DNA of 64,000 nucleotides from contig JAUIRK010000883.1 in assembly GCA_030549495.1 (NCBI GenBank), positions 739,501-803,500 on the forward strand, read 5' to 3'. Under the pieces are notes generated by a model. It ran no database searches. It was not told where the DNA came from and saw nothing but the letters and a program-made list of their open reading frames with translations. Shown here in pieces: positions 1-9,923 of the stretch (its first letter is position 1; each line of letters opens with the position of its first letter). The stretch comes from Nectonema munidae (lineage: Eukaryota; Nematomorpha; Nectonematoida; Nectonematidae). The position numbers and the translations under genes are program-made.

Positions 1-119
1 CTGATTACCTTTAGATAAAAAATTTTCAAAGCTAAAAATAATATATTTACATTTAGTTGTATTGATATATTTAATTCATTGCAACAAGACAATTCATAAA
101 AGTAAGTTATATATACTCT

Positions 120-415
120 TACCTAAAGTTTGATTTTTATAAGCTTCTTTGATTAGATCACCCGAAGGTCTTCTATTTACATGCCCAAACCACCTTAACC
201 CATTTAAGGCCAAGCAAAGCAGACGATATCTAAAAAAACGCAGACGATTTATATTCAAAGTCATTGAAAAAAGCAGACGAAGATGAAATTACTTATGTTC
301 CAAAATAGGAACATTGGCCCTAAATGGGTTAACCCATATCCCTTTGTATTTCTAATACTTTATTTATTTCATTTACTTCACATCAACTTCCTATCTTTTC
401 ATTACTTATGTGTAA
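120..415 (-). mobile_element. RTE-like LINE 3' fragment, left arm of an inverted repeat
   Basis: On the minus strand this stretch reads as the C-terminal tail of an RTE-type non-LTR retrotransposon (a WFGHVNRR-like motif at about 150-190). It is an imperfect reverse complement of 428-555, so the two form a head-to-head palindrome. A TTAA-flanked MITE (195-332) splits this arm. It is a decayed fragment with no complete reading frame. RTE assignment rests on the conserved tail motif only. Confidence 0.6.
195..332 (+). mobile_element. piggyBac-type MITE, family M1 (TTAA-flanked)
   Basis: TTAA at 195-198 and 329-332 flank an element that begins CCCATTTAAGG and ends CCTAAATGGG, giving terminal inverted repeats. 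The interior has three GCAGACGA modules (about 221, 240 and 274) and, near the right end, the palindrome GTTCCAAAATAGGAAC. TTAA target sites with CCC/GGG termini are the hallmark of the piggyBac superfamily. There is no coding capacity. It lies in the left arm of a palindrome whose right arm (TTAA at 485-488) lacks the insertion. Confidence 0.85.
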
Positions 416-427
416 ATTTAATTTAAA

Positions 428-745
428 AACAAAAATAAGTAATGAAAAGATAGGAAGTTTATGTCAAGTAAATGAAATACAAAGGTTAAGATGATTTGGG
501 CATGTAAATAGAAGACTTTCGGGTGATCTACTTAAAGGAGATTATAAAAATCAAACTTTCGGTGAGAGTAAAGGCAGGCCAAAGATGACATGGATAGAAA
601 TAGTCAAAAAAAAATGAGCAAAAGACATTTAACATTAGGGGACGAGCAAAATAGAGATGAATGGAGACGCAAAATAATGAGAGATTAAATGCCATAGTGG
701 TAAAAACCGGCTAAACCTCAGCGTGCTGGGAACATTAGCCGTAAA
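428..745 (+). mobile_element. RTE-like LINE C-terminal/3' fragment
   Basis: Translation shows RLR-FGHVNRRL and then GRPKMTWIEIVKK, the typical tail of RTE-clade retrotransposon proteins (RLRWFGHV ... GRPRKTW). The conserved W codon is TGA here, so it is broken. It is the 3' end of a dead copy and is followed directly by an ATT microsatellite (749-770), a common 3' tail for this clade. Confidence 0.7.
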
Positions 746-748
746 ACT

Positions 749-770
749 GATTATTATTATTATTATTATT
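749..770 (+). repeat. (ATT)n microsatellite, LINE 3' tail
   Basis: About seven ATT units lie directly downstream of the RTE-like fragment. They probably derive from its simple-repeat tail. Confidence 0.8.
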
Positions 771-1760
771 AAAAGAGGACCTAAAATAGATCCCTGTGTA
801 ATCCCTCTAGTTAAGTCCATTAAAGAAGAATTAGTGCCATTAGCTTGGGTGAACTGTTTCCTATATCATTAAGATAACTTTTTAATAGCTTTAAAATTTT
901 ATCTCAAAAGCCATAATGATGTAATCTTTCCAAGAGAATAGCCAGATCAACCATATCAAAGGCTTTGGAAAAGTCAATGAAGATAGTAAGGGTTTGATAT
1001 CCATTTTCAGTGTTATCTATGATTGATTATATATTATATAGATTATATATTATATTATATAGATTATATATGGTTGATTAGTTGAGCACTGACAAATTCA
1101 GTAGATAAGTCTGACCAATCTGCCTGGAATGGAGTACATTATATTTGTTGTTTAAAAAATAAATCATGGAAAATTATTTTTTCAAAAAGTTACTTTTTTC
1201 TTATTGCTCTGTGATTCGACAAACATCCCTAGATTCATATACTGCAATTACTTTTGCTATTTTACTTTTACCAGGATAATAATTACGAATCTTATTAGAG
1301 ATATTGTCATATCCCGGAGATACAGAAGTAAAAGAGTCGACAGCGATTAAGACATGATTTACTGTTTCCTCAGTGACAAGTTGAGTTATCAAAATGATAA
1401 GATTTGAAACATAGGTGTTGGTGGATTCATATGTGAAATAAAGAATCGGTTGACCTCATTGGCATCCAAAGTCACAGAATCAAGCCGTTTACGAGATCAA
1501 GAAGATTGTTAATTACTTTCTAGACATCTTCACTATTATTTTTTGTGGCAGCGAGCTTTACAAACAATGCCACTCATTTCTAACGGCTTTATATGAATTG
1601 CAAGATTCTAGAGTTCTTTTTAGCATATAACAGCGATATTCAATATCTTTATTTTTTTTAATTAATTTTAATTCATTCGTATAAGGAGCACTTTTTTTAC
1701 TAAAGGTAAAATTCATGTTAAAATTTTTAGTAATTTTATTCATCAAAACATTATCATATT
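771..1760 (-). mobile_element. Non-LTR retrotransposon (CR1/Jockey-like) RT fragment, broken
   Basis: On the minus strand, from 1760 downwards: a linker with ESCNSYKAVRNEW (about 1570-1620), as found between endonuclease and reverse transcriptase; SFTSVSPGYDNISNKI (about 1290-1340), the usual start of the RT region; then FIDFSKAFDMVD (about 940-990, RT motif A) and GITQGSILGPLL (about 770-810, RT motif B). A TA-rich simple repeat (1017-1073) interrupts it. Several frames are used, so the copy is dead. Motif order and spacing fit a CR1/Jockey-group LINE; the exact clade is uncertain. A related copy lies at 46390-47370. Confidence 0.75.
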
Positions 1761-2240
1761 CATTTGCATGTATATTCCAATTTTATCTGTATACATTAAA
1801 CTGAAAATTTTAAAACATTTTTTTGTCTATAAATTCTACTTTCTTTTTAAAAGAAATTGAACCTATTTTAAACAGCTTTTTCAATTTAACAAAAACAAGT
1901 TCATTTTTGTTAAAATAAGAAAAAACTCACAGATTCACATCAAAAATGGAACTTTTTGGAATTTTAAATTTGATTTAAATACTATTATTTGCAAAAAAAT
2001 TGTTTTTTATTCACATCTTTTTAGCTATTCGAAATTAAACTTTATGAAAAAGATAATCATATGTTTTTTTAGAGATTAATTAAAAAGGGCATTTTGCTAA
2101 AAAGGTGTTTTTAGAATAAGCAAAAAAAAAGGAAACATAGAAAATCGACTGGATGGAAAAAATTTATTAATCCTACGCTATGTGATTTAATCTTTGAATC
2201 CTACAAATTTGATAACATTGTAACAATTAAGTGCCCCTAC
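1761..2240. other. AT-rich stretch, nothing recognised
   Basis: Very AT-rich, with A and T runs and no open frame or repeat I can identify. It separates two LINE remnants in opposite orientation. Confidence 0.4.
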
Positions 2241-2244
2241 TTGG

Positions 2245-3645
2245 GAGACAATTCTGGTGATGGTGCAGATTATCGACAAGCTTCTTGATTCTTGGTTTTG
2301 TTTCACTTAAAGCACAACGTAGGTCATGCTTCACTTCAAGTCTGTTGCGATATTATTCACTATTTTGTCATCTAGTGAATAATAATCTCTTATCTCCCCA
2401 TCAGCATGGCTTTCTCCCAAAAAAGTCGACAATAAACAACCTCATCGAATTTTCAAATGAGGTAACCTTAACAATGAATGAAAGTAAAACTCTTAACGTT
2501 CTTTACTTGGATTTCCAAAAAGCTTTTGATTTCCTCATAATAGGCTTGTTCCAAAGTTGAAATCTTTTGGAATTGATGGCAAGCTTTTATCTTAGCTTAA
2601 AGATTATATTTTTAATAGAAAAGACGTAGTCTGTTTGAATGGAATAACATCAAACACTTGTCAAATTATCAATGGAATACCACAGAGTTCTGTGATAGGA
2701 CCAATGTTTTTTTACAATTTTCATCAACGATGTTACTTTTGACTTGACTTCATATGTAAAAGTTTTTGCTGATGACATCAAGTTGTTTAACTACTCGGAA
2801 AAAATTCAAATGCGTCGTTACAGAACAATTTATATTCTTTATAAGAATGGTCTATAAAATGGGACTTGAGCTTCAACTTATCCAAGTGCCAGCGTCTTCA
2901 AATTGGAAAACCAAATTCTGATCAATTCTTTTTAGGTGGTGTGACATTGTCTAAAGTTCATGAACAAAATGACTTGGGTTTAATAATCGACTCAAAGCTG
3001 AATTTTAATCTCCATGTTTCAAAAGTTGTAAAAAAAGGCATACTCAACGATACATATGTTGAAGAATACTTTTGTAATATCAAACACTGAAATTTCTGTA
3101 CACCTTTTCAAGTCCTTGGTAAGACCAATTATTGAATACGCTAATGTGATTTATGGGGATAGCTCTGCGAGTAATGTCAAGAAAATTGAAAAAGTTCAAA
3201 AAACTTCACAAAAAGTTTACCTGCTATGAGAAATCTTCCTTATTCCGAAAGAATGAAAGTTTTGAACTTACCTTCACTTTATTATAGAATAATGAAATGA
3301 TTACGATTTTCAACATTGTAAAGAAAAATATGATAATAAAAGAAGAAGTCCTGCCGGGTTTTTCAACAAGAATTTCTAGATCGCATTGCTTCAAATATAA
3401 AGCTGAAAGTTTCCAGAACAAGTATTGCCAAACATTTCTAACACAAAAAGCTTTTGAAGATTGGAATTCTTTGCCCGGTGAAGTTGTGAATTCTACTATG
3501 TTGTATGACTTTAAAAACAAACTGGATGCGGTTTGGCAGTCTAGGAGATTGTATTATTTTGCTTAATTTCAAGATGCAAATCTTACAGGCATTAGCCTCA
3601 ATTTTGCTTTAATAAATATGTTAAATATGTTATGTTATATTTCGT
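2245..3645 (+). mobile_element. CR1/Jockey-like LINE, 5'-truncated, reverse transcriptase and 3' end
   Basis: 5'-truncated non-LTR retrotransposon. Recognisable pieces: HLVNNNLLSPHQHGFLPKKS and NLIEFSNEV (about 2365-2460, RT N-part), VLYLDFQKAFD (about 2500-2530, motif A), VFADDIKLF (about 2760-2790, the catalytic FADD box), then a C-terminal segment ending in DWNSLPGEVVNS and the stop at 3564-3566. Frame changes between segments show it is dead. The 3' end has repeated ATGTTA-like units (to about 3645), also seen in copies at 8990-9505 and 9960-10485, so this is a family-specific tail. Reverse transcription of its own RNA at a nicked target is the family's known role. Confidence 0.8.
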
Positions 3646-3896
3646 TTTAACCTCACAGGAATAAGTTTATGAAAATGGTAGAAGTTGGCGAAAAGCTGTT
3701 ACATAAATTTGGATATGAAGCTGCCATTGATGACCAAAAAACTGGGAGAGATTCAGTTTCAAACTTCATCTTGGCCCTGAATCCTCTTGAAGTGTCAACA
3801 GCTCAGTTTTATTTATGCATATAGCCTCAGATTATGGCCCTTAAATTTTGCTTTATGTCCCCCAGGGGGCCATGGCCCATAGTTTGGGAACCAATG
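3646..3896. mobile_element. Probable hAT-type MITE end
   Basis: The stretch ends at 3896 with the motif TAGTTTGGGAACCAATG, close to the widespread hAT MITE terminus CAGTGGTTCCCAAACT read on the other strand. The same type of terminus occurs at 33980, 34568 and 55354. The left border was not found. At 3665-3790 there is a short coding-like stretch I could not place. Confidence 0.45.
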
Positions 3897-5378
3897 TTAT
3901 AGATGATAACGCAATTGAATTTTAAGACAAAAACAGGAAATAAACTTATTCGTTTAACTACATCACCATACTATAGATGAGACTGTAATTTAAATAATAA
4001 CAGAAACAGTAAATAAGTCGTCATTTTATTGCTATTATGATGAAGTCTAAAATTTTTTCGATGACAGAAAAATTTGATTGATCATTAAAATTAAGGCCAA
4101 CATCCCTGTGTTAAAAATGGCTTCAGAAAAAGAAAAACACCATTACTAAATTAACTATTTGCTAGATTATAATTTTTAAATTTCAAGTGAAAAAATTCAT
4201 TTCTGTTGAAATTATCCATGATTATATGTTAAGTGGGGCCATTTTGACACGGCGACAAACGAAGAAAGTATAGCACACTCTTTTTTATTTAAAAAAAAAC
4301 AAAAAAAAGTACAAAAGTAAAACATCTTTAGGAAAACCAAATTTTCAGAACTGAAAGTTTCTTAATTTTTTAATGTCTAATTTAAAATTAAAAAAAAAAG
4401 ATTTTAGATATAAATAGGATAACAATTTTGAACTAAAGTGCATCATGGTGAAAAAAGTACAAATAAATATCAATGGTGTTGGCGCACAGGCGGATGCCAA
4501 TTGTGCCGTCCCTCAAAATTTCAAATAATACTTCAAGACGGCCAAAAGTTCTGGTATTTTTTTAATCATTCCATCGTCTCTTCAATACCAATTTTCCAGA
4601 TTTATAGTGTTTAGATTAGAGATTTTTTAGAAGTTGATTGATCTTATTTTCTAGAACATTTAATATCTATTGATATCCTCCGGTACCATCCCATTTCTTC
4701 TGGTAAGTTTTTATCTTTCAATAGTTTTTTTTATTATAGTTTTTCAATACCAATTTTATCAAAGATTTTTTGAAAGTTTTTTAAAGTTTTTTACTAAAAA
4801 TTTCTGTATCTTTTGGTATCTTTCGTTAAAAAGCCGACCAGTGAAGAAATAATCAACTTTATGGATGATGGAAATGAGATAATGATTTTGTGTGTCCAAT
4901 AGAGAAAATGGATAGGTTGCAAACTTCAAGAACTTGGCAATGGGCACAAATTATTCCATGCAGGAAAGAATGGGAAACGGAATTGTGTGAGTGTCAATCT
5001 TGTTTATGTATAACCATATGGGTCCTTGAGGCAAAATTGTAGAACCTAACTAACCTCGTGAGCAAATATAATTGTGTTTATTAGTGTGTATGCCCCAAAA
5101 GTAGATTGTTGAAAAGTAGGAAAGAAGACATTATAGATATTTTTATTTTTTTGTATCTTGATAGTCCACATTCGTTTTATGCAAAACCCTGGCATAAATC
5201 AGAAGAAAAAATTGTTTTTACATAAATTTCTACTCGTATTCAGTGATATAGCTTCGAGAAGAAATTTTGTATTTTCAAACTTTCCTATTATCTTAACGTA
5301 AAATCCTATTGAAATAAAAAAACGAAATTTAAAAAACGTATCCAAATTTTGGAAAAAAATCCAAACATAATAGCGTAA
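3897..5378. other. AT-rich intergenic stretch without recognised features
   Basis: A and T homopolymers and short chance ORFs on both strands. The open frames at 4670-4852 (+) and 4759-4947 (-) overlap and look like noise in AT-rich DNA. Confidence 0.4.
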
Positions 5379-5510
5379 TTAACCCATTAACGACCAGAAT
5401 AGTCAGGTGATATTTAATGTAAAGCAGAAGATTTGTATTAAAAAGCTTTAATAAAAGCAGACGATTTTAATTTTGTAAAGTCGACATATGTTGACTGTGG
5501 CAAATAACGT
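5379..5510 (+). mobile_element. piggyBac-type MITE, family M2, right end decayed
   Basis: TTAA (5379-5382) then CCCATTAACGACCAGAAT, the left end of the family that is complete at 49858-49984. The interior keeps GCAGAAGATTTGTATTAAA and GCAGACGATT modules and the palindrome GTCGACATATGTTGAC (about 5483-5498). The right terminal repeat is not recognisable. Confidence 0.65.
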
Positions 5511-5598
5511 AATTAAACATGGTCAAGAAGATATGTTTAATATTTTTTTACTTTGTGAATAAATGCCTCCAATTATTACTTTTCATTCAAAAAGACGA

Positions 5599-5736
5599 TT
5601 AACCCATTTAGGGCTAATGTTCCTATTTTGGAACATAAGTAATTTCATCTTCGTCTGCTTTTTTCAATGACTTTAAATATAAATCTTCTGCGTTTTTTTA
5701 GATATCGTCTGCTTTGCTTGGCCTTAAATGGGTTAA
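5599..5736 (-). mobile_element. piggyBac-type MITE, family M1, inverted copy
   Basis: Bounded by TTAA at 5599-5602 and 5733-5736, with complementary ends CCCATTTAGGGC and GGCCTTAAATGGG. It is in reverse orientation relative to the copy at 195-332. The palindrome GTTCCTATTTTGGAAC lies just inside the left end and ATCTTCTGCG/TCGTCTGC modules fill the interior. Confidence 0.85.
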
Positions 5737-6054
5737 TAGAATTTAATTTGAAATACTTTGATTTGTTAAGCAAAATTGAAAAATATCAAATCCGATGTAT
5801 AATGTTAAATATAACAAATTCTTGTAAAATTTAATAAATTTATTATCACAAAAACCTTTCACTGAAGTAATGTTCTTGAACTTGATACTCACATATTCGA
5901 TTTGAATAAACGTACTAAAGCGCGAAATCGCACCGAACTTCGTTATTTTTCGTACTTTAGTATTTTTCGTATGCAATTTCCAATTGTATTTTTTTTACAA
6001 AAAAACTGTCGTATCGTACCGTAATTGCAAAGGTAAAGCCACCACTGATTCTTC

Positions 6055-6365
6055 TTCGTCTTCTACACCTTGTCCTCAAGTTGGGGGTCGGTGGCCATGA
6101 TCTTGAGCCTCCATTTTCCTCTATCCTCGGCATCATCTTGTTCTAACCCGAGAGTGTGTATTTTTTCCAAGAGCCCGTCTTTCCCTCTCTTGCAAGGTCT
6201 TTCCCTTTTTATTTTGCCGACTACAGTCCCATCAAAAGCTTTACGAACGATGTTCTCTTCTTTCATTCTTAGTATATGGCCATACCACCTTAGTTTGCTT
6301 CTTTCTATAACACTTAAGACATTAAAGATTACTAGACTACGTCTCCTGACTTCTTCATTTTAAGT
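6055..6365 (-). mobile_element. RTE-like LINE C-terminal fragment
   Basis: On the minus strand: LRWYGHILRMKEENIVRKA, then RPCKRGKDGLLEKIHTLGL and DRGKWRLKIMATDP. These match the conserved RTE-clade tail (RWYGHV..M......RGRP..W.....LGL...A.DR..WR). About 70 residues are open in one frame, so the copy is fairly young, but it is only the 3' end. Confidence 0.75.
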
Positions 6366-6614
6366 AAAGCCACCACTGATTGTAATGCTTAAATTATTTC
6401 ATGTTTCTTTTTTAACCGTGAAATAAATTTTGCATTTATTTTTTAGAAAACTTCTGAAATCTTTTGCTTTTTCCACGTTTTATAATGGGGTCGTATGCAA
6501 GCTATTCGATCTTGTAGCTATATCAAAAAAAGCTGTACTTTCTAGTTTTGATACTGATGTTGGAAGCCATAACCTTAGAATTTACGTAGTGGGAAAATGT
6601 AAAAAGGTCAGTGT
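6366..6614. other. Unassigned open stretch between LINE fragments
   Basis: A frame open from about 6430 (starting inside the read-through of TTTTTTAG) to 6663 encodes a sequence I do not recognise. It merges with the RTE tail at about 6620, so it may be upstream LINE coding sequence or chance. Low information. Confidence 0.3.
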
Positions 6615-6965
6615 AGCCTCATTGATTGATAAAAAAGCAAGCAAGAAGACTAAAAGTGACTGAGATGAAGATGTGTATTATATGGACAAGAGGGTGTACA
6701 CTGTACACATGAAAAAATGACGTTAGAAACGAAAAAAACACTCAAAAGAATGGGGATTGAAAACATGGAAGATGATTCGGAAAAAGACAGATTAATGTGT
6801 TATGGACATATATAACAGGAAAAGAGAGGATGATCACGTGCGTAAAAAATGCTCAAAATGTTGCCACGTGGAAAGCGAAAAAGAGGAAGACCAAAACAAA
6901 GCTTGAAGGTATGAGAGAAATGGGAAATATATAGAAAAAGATTTCCAAGATCATTTTAATTCTTT
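6615..6965 (+). mobile_element. RTE-like LINE C-terminal fragment, degenerate
   Basis: Contains, in shifting frames, RRLKVTEMKM, then a YGHI piece, then MLPRGKRKRGRPKQS. These correspond to the RTE tail (ARRLKVAEMRML...WYGHV...GKRKRGRPKKRW). Stops and frameshifts abound. Confidence 0.7.
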
Positions 6966-6967
6966 TA

Positions 6968-7052
6968 GGAGGAGAATTTGGAAGACTAATCGTCTGCCTT
7001 CTTCTTCAATGAAATTTTATGTATTTAAAGCAGACGATTTTCTCCCCCTTTA
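6968..7052 (+). mobile_element. Core of a piggyBac-type MITE (M3 type), ends lost
   Basis: The sequence around GAAGACTAATCGTCTGC and TTTAAAGCAGACGATTTTC matches the interior of the complete M3 element at 25805-25934, including its inverted ATCGTCTGC/GCAGACGAT pair. No TTAA ends remain. Confidence 0.6.
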
Positions 7053-7799
7053 GACACTTTTATTAGTACTTTGGGATTTAAACAGCGAATAAAATATAAA
7101 TCATCACTCTTACTTTTTTTTTAGTTTTTTAATGAGAATATTCAACTTTTGTAAATTTTCAAAATTTCTCGATAAAAAAAGTAAAATCCTTATGTAAAAG
7201 TTATTACATTTCCCAATATATTCTATATATTAATAAAGAATGCACAGTGAGTGCTCTTTGTCCAAATGTTTCGTATGTAACAAGTATTGACTTATCTCTT
7301 TCTCTTTCCCAATACTTTACCCCTTTGTTTATTTTCTCTCTGAATTAATTAGAAGAAAATATGTATTTCATTCTTTATATGTGCAGGTACTCTTGTTTGA
7401 TTACCTATACACATTGCATTTTATGTACATATTTCAATATGCTGCTACACTCACTATTTGTACATTCAACTTTGCTTCTTTTAATTGTATGGCATCTTTA
7501 TTTTCTCGTTATATTTGTTTGTGGACTTTTACTGGTTAGTCATGCTAGCGGCTTAATCGCCTTTTGATTATCCAAGATTATGACAATTTATCTATGATGT
7601 ATTTTTTTTTCTTTCTATTAATTATGATCTTTGCAATTCTGCCTCTACCGTATCCTGTATTGAATCTCTTTGATCATATATAACATCAACAATAAATTTT
7701 TCTTCTTCTTCATATAATTAATATCTTGAATAAGCTTTGAATATCTTGAATAATATTGAATATCTTGAATTCTTAGAAATCTTAGATCCCATTGTCCTT
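7053..7799. other. AT-rich stretch with a short tandem motif
   Basis: No gene recognised. At about 7722-7771 the motif ATATCTTGAATAA recurs three to four times. A frame open at 7361-7567 is hydrophobic but has no recognisable homology. Confidence 0.4.
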
Positions 7800-8106
7800 T
7801 TAAAAAGACGCAAACGATTAATTTAATTATAAAAAACGCAGACGACAGAATAATCAGACGATATCTAGTGTAAGCAGACGATTTGTATTAAAAAGTATTT
7901 ATAAACGCAGACGATTTTATTTTTGCGAAATCAAGAATAAATTACGCGATCTTTAATTAAAGTCAAAAACCTTCATGTATTATTGGGGCTGTCCTTTTTG
8001 GTTAAATCGACCTCATACCACTTGAATTGATCATTTTAATCATGATTTTTCGATCCTAAGGATTATATGATAGTAAATATAAGCTAAAGGTACATTGGTA
8101 ACCCAT

Positions 8107-8220
8107 TTAACCCATTTACGGCCAATGTTCCCAAAGGGAACGCAGACGAATTCCTACTTTACATGGAATTTAATAGGAATTGCTAAAGTCGTCTGCTTTG
8201 CTTGGTCTTAAATGGATTAA
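8107..8220 (-). mobile_element. Short M1-like TTAA MITE
   Basis: TTAA at 8107-8110 and 8217-8220, ends CCCATTTACGGCC and GGTCTTAAATGGA. Contains the perfect palindrome GTTCCCAAAGGGAAC and two GTCTGC/GCAGACGA modules. Confidence 0.8.
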
Positions 8221-8514
8221 AAAGACGCAAACGATCTATTTAATTTTAAAAAACGCAGACAACAGAATAATCAGACGATATCTAGTGTAAGCAGAAGATT
8301 TGTATTAAAAAGTATTGATAAACGCAGACGATTTTATTTTTGAGAAATCAAGAATAAATGACGCGATCTTTAATTAAAGTCAAAAAATTTCACGTATTAT
8401 TGGGGCTGTCCTTTTTGGTTAAATTCACCTCATACCACTTGAATCCATCATTTTAATCATGATTTTTCGATCCTAAGGTTTATATGATAGTAAACGTAAG
8501 CTAAAGGTACATTG

Positions 8515-8628
8515 GTAACCCATTTAAGACCAAGCAAAGCAGACGACTTTAGTAATTCCTATTAAATTCCATGTAAAGTAGGAATTCGTCTGCGTTCCCT
8601 TTGGGAACATTGGTCGTAAATGGGTTAA
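8515..8628 (+). mobile_element. Short M1-like TTAA MITE, opposite orientation
   Basis: The right TTAA (8625-8628) is intact; the left has become GTAA. The ends CCCATTTAAGACC and GGTCGTAAATGGG are complementary. The interior is the reverse complement of the 8107-8220 element. Confidence 0.8.
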
Positions 8629-8891
8629 ATTCAAATATCTATAGAAGACATAATCATTGAAATATTCATAGTTAGTTTTATGGAAGCAGTACTTTTAATT
8701 TTTAATTAAGAAAAAGATAAATAAAAAAATAGTTATAATTTATTTAGTTATATGAGCTAATTAGTTAGTGTTAGCTAATAAAAATTTAAAGACACGAGAG
8801 GGATGAAAAAATTACTACAAAAATTGTATAGCAATAAATACTATAATTTATTTATTCATTATAAACAATTTTGTGATGATTTTATTTAAAT

Positions 8892-9597
8892 TTTTGCATC
8901 TTTTCGTTTTGACGGCCACAACAAGTAATCACTATTTCGTCTGTCTTTTATAGTTATGTCCTGGTTGTTTATTAACTTAATTATTCCTTGAATACGCAAA
9001 TGTGATTTATGGAGATAGCTCTGCGAGTAATGTCAAGAAAATTGAAAAAGTTCAAAAAAACTTCACAAAAAGTTTACCTGCTATGAGAAATTTTCCTTAT
9101 TCCGAAAGAATGAAAGTTTTGAACTTACCTTCACTTTATTATAGAATAAAGAGAAATGAAATGATTACGATTTTCAACATTGTAAAGAAAAAAATGATAA
9201 TAAAAGAAGATGTCCTGCCGGGTTTTTCAACAAGAATTTCTAGATCGCATTGCTTCAAATTTAAAGCTGAAAGTTTCCAGAACAAGTATCGCCAAACATT
9301 TATAACCCAAAGAGCTTTTGAAGATTGAAATTCTTTGCCCGGTGAAGTTGTGAATTCTACTACGTTGAATGACTTTAAAAACAAACTGGATGTGGTTTGA
9401 CAGTCTAGGAGATTGTATTATTTTGCTTAATTTCAAGATGCAAACCTAACAGGCATTAGCCTCAATTTTGCTTTAATAAATATGTTATGTTATGTTGTTA
9501 TGTTAACCCATTAAATAAATATAATTAACTATAAAAGGTAGACAAAATGGTGATTACTTGATGTGGCCGTCTAAACGAAAAAAACCCTTTTTTTTAT
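8892..9597. mobile_element. Fold-back element hosting a LINE insertion
   Basis: The flanks 8895-8957 and 9528-9595 are imperfect reverse complements (TTTTCGTTTTGACGGCC... against ...GGCCGTCTAAACGAAAA, with AAGTAATCAC and CTATAAAAG shared). They form about 60-bp inverted arms. The centre is a truncated LINE (8990-9505). This reads as a palindromic MITE into which the LINE inserted. Confidence 0.7.
8990..9505 (+). mobile_element. LINE 3' fragment, same family as 2245-3645
   Basis: Near-identical to 3140-3640: begins at EYANVIYGDSSASNVKKIEK, continues through SLPAMRNFPYSERMKVLNLP and ends in an ATGTT tail. Severe 5' truncation is typical of target-primed reverse transcription. It has stops, but is close enough to its sibling to suggest recent activity of the family. 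Confidence 0.85.
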
Positions 9598-9599
9598 AA

Positions 9600-9923
9600 T
9601 AAAAATAGAAAATTTTATTTATCAATCAATTATATGCTAAAATTTTTCAAATAAACTGAAGGCAAACATTATACTATTGCCATAATACAAACTAATATAA
9701 GAGATTGATACTTCATCTTATAACATTTGACAATGACTCAATGCGCTCCCCCCTCCCTTAGAAATACTCCGCTTGGCAAAATTGCTTGTAAAAAAGCTTG
9801 GTGCTGTATCGAATCCAAAACCTTGTTGTATCATAGCCAGAAAAATTTTTATGCAAATTTTAGTCATGCCCCATAATCACCTATTTTGATATTATATAGT
9901 TAGCCATTATATTTATTAGTACC
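9600..9923. other. AT-rich stretch, nothing firm
   Basis: No gene. The part at about 9690-9770 resembles, on the other strand, 45260-45320 (AATGACTC...CCCTCCC and GATACTTCATC), so it probably belongs to a dispersed repeat. Confidence 0.35.

Larger units (their letters stand above)
7800..8628. repeat. Tandem duplication of about 300 bp, each unit followed by an M1-like MITE
   Basis: 7800-8106 and 8217-8514 are near-identical direct copies (both start TTAAAAAGACGCAAACGAT and share GGGGCTGTCCTTTTTGG). Each contains M2-like modules (ATAATCAGACGATATCTAG). A short M1-like MITE follows each copy: 8107-8220 and 8515-8628. The two MITEs are in opposite orientation, as their interiors are reverse complements. 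Confidence 0.8.

Noticed and set aside
260-315. Hammerhead-like core (GAAGATGAAATTAC next to a hairpin) in M1 MITEs
   Set aside because: The invariant CTGANGA box is absent; CAGACGA does not satisfy it.
195-332. Regularly spaced GCAGACGA modules as a CRISPR-like array
   Set aside because: Spacing is short and irregular, copies are few, and the modules lie inside TTAA-flanked MITEs in a eukaryotic window.
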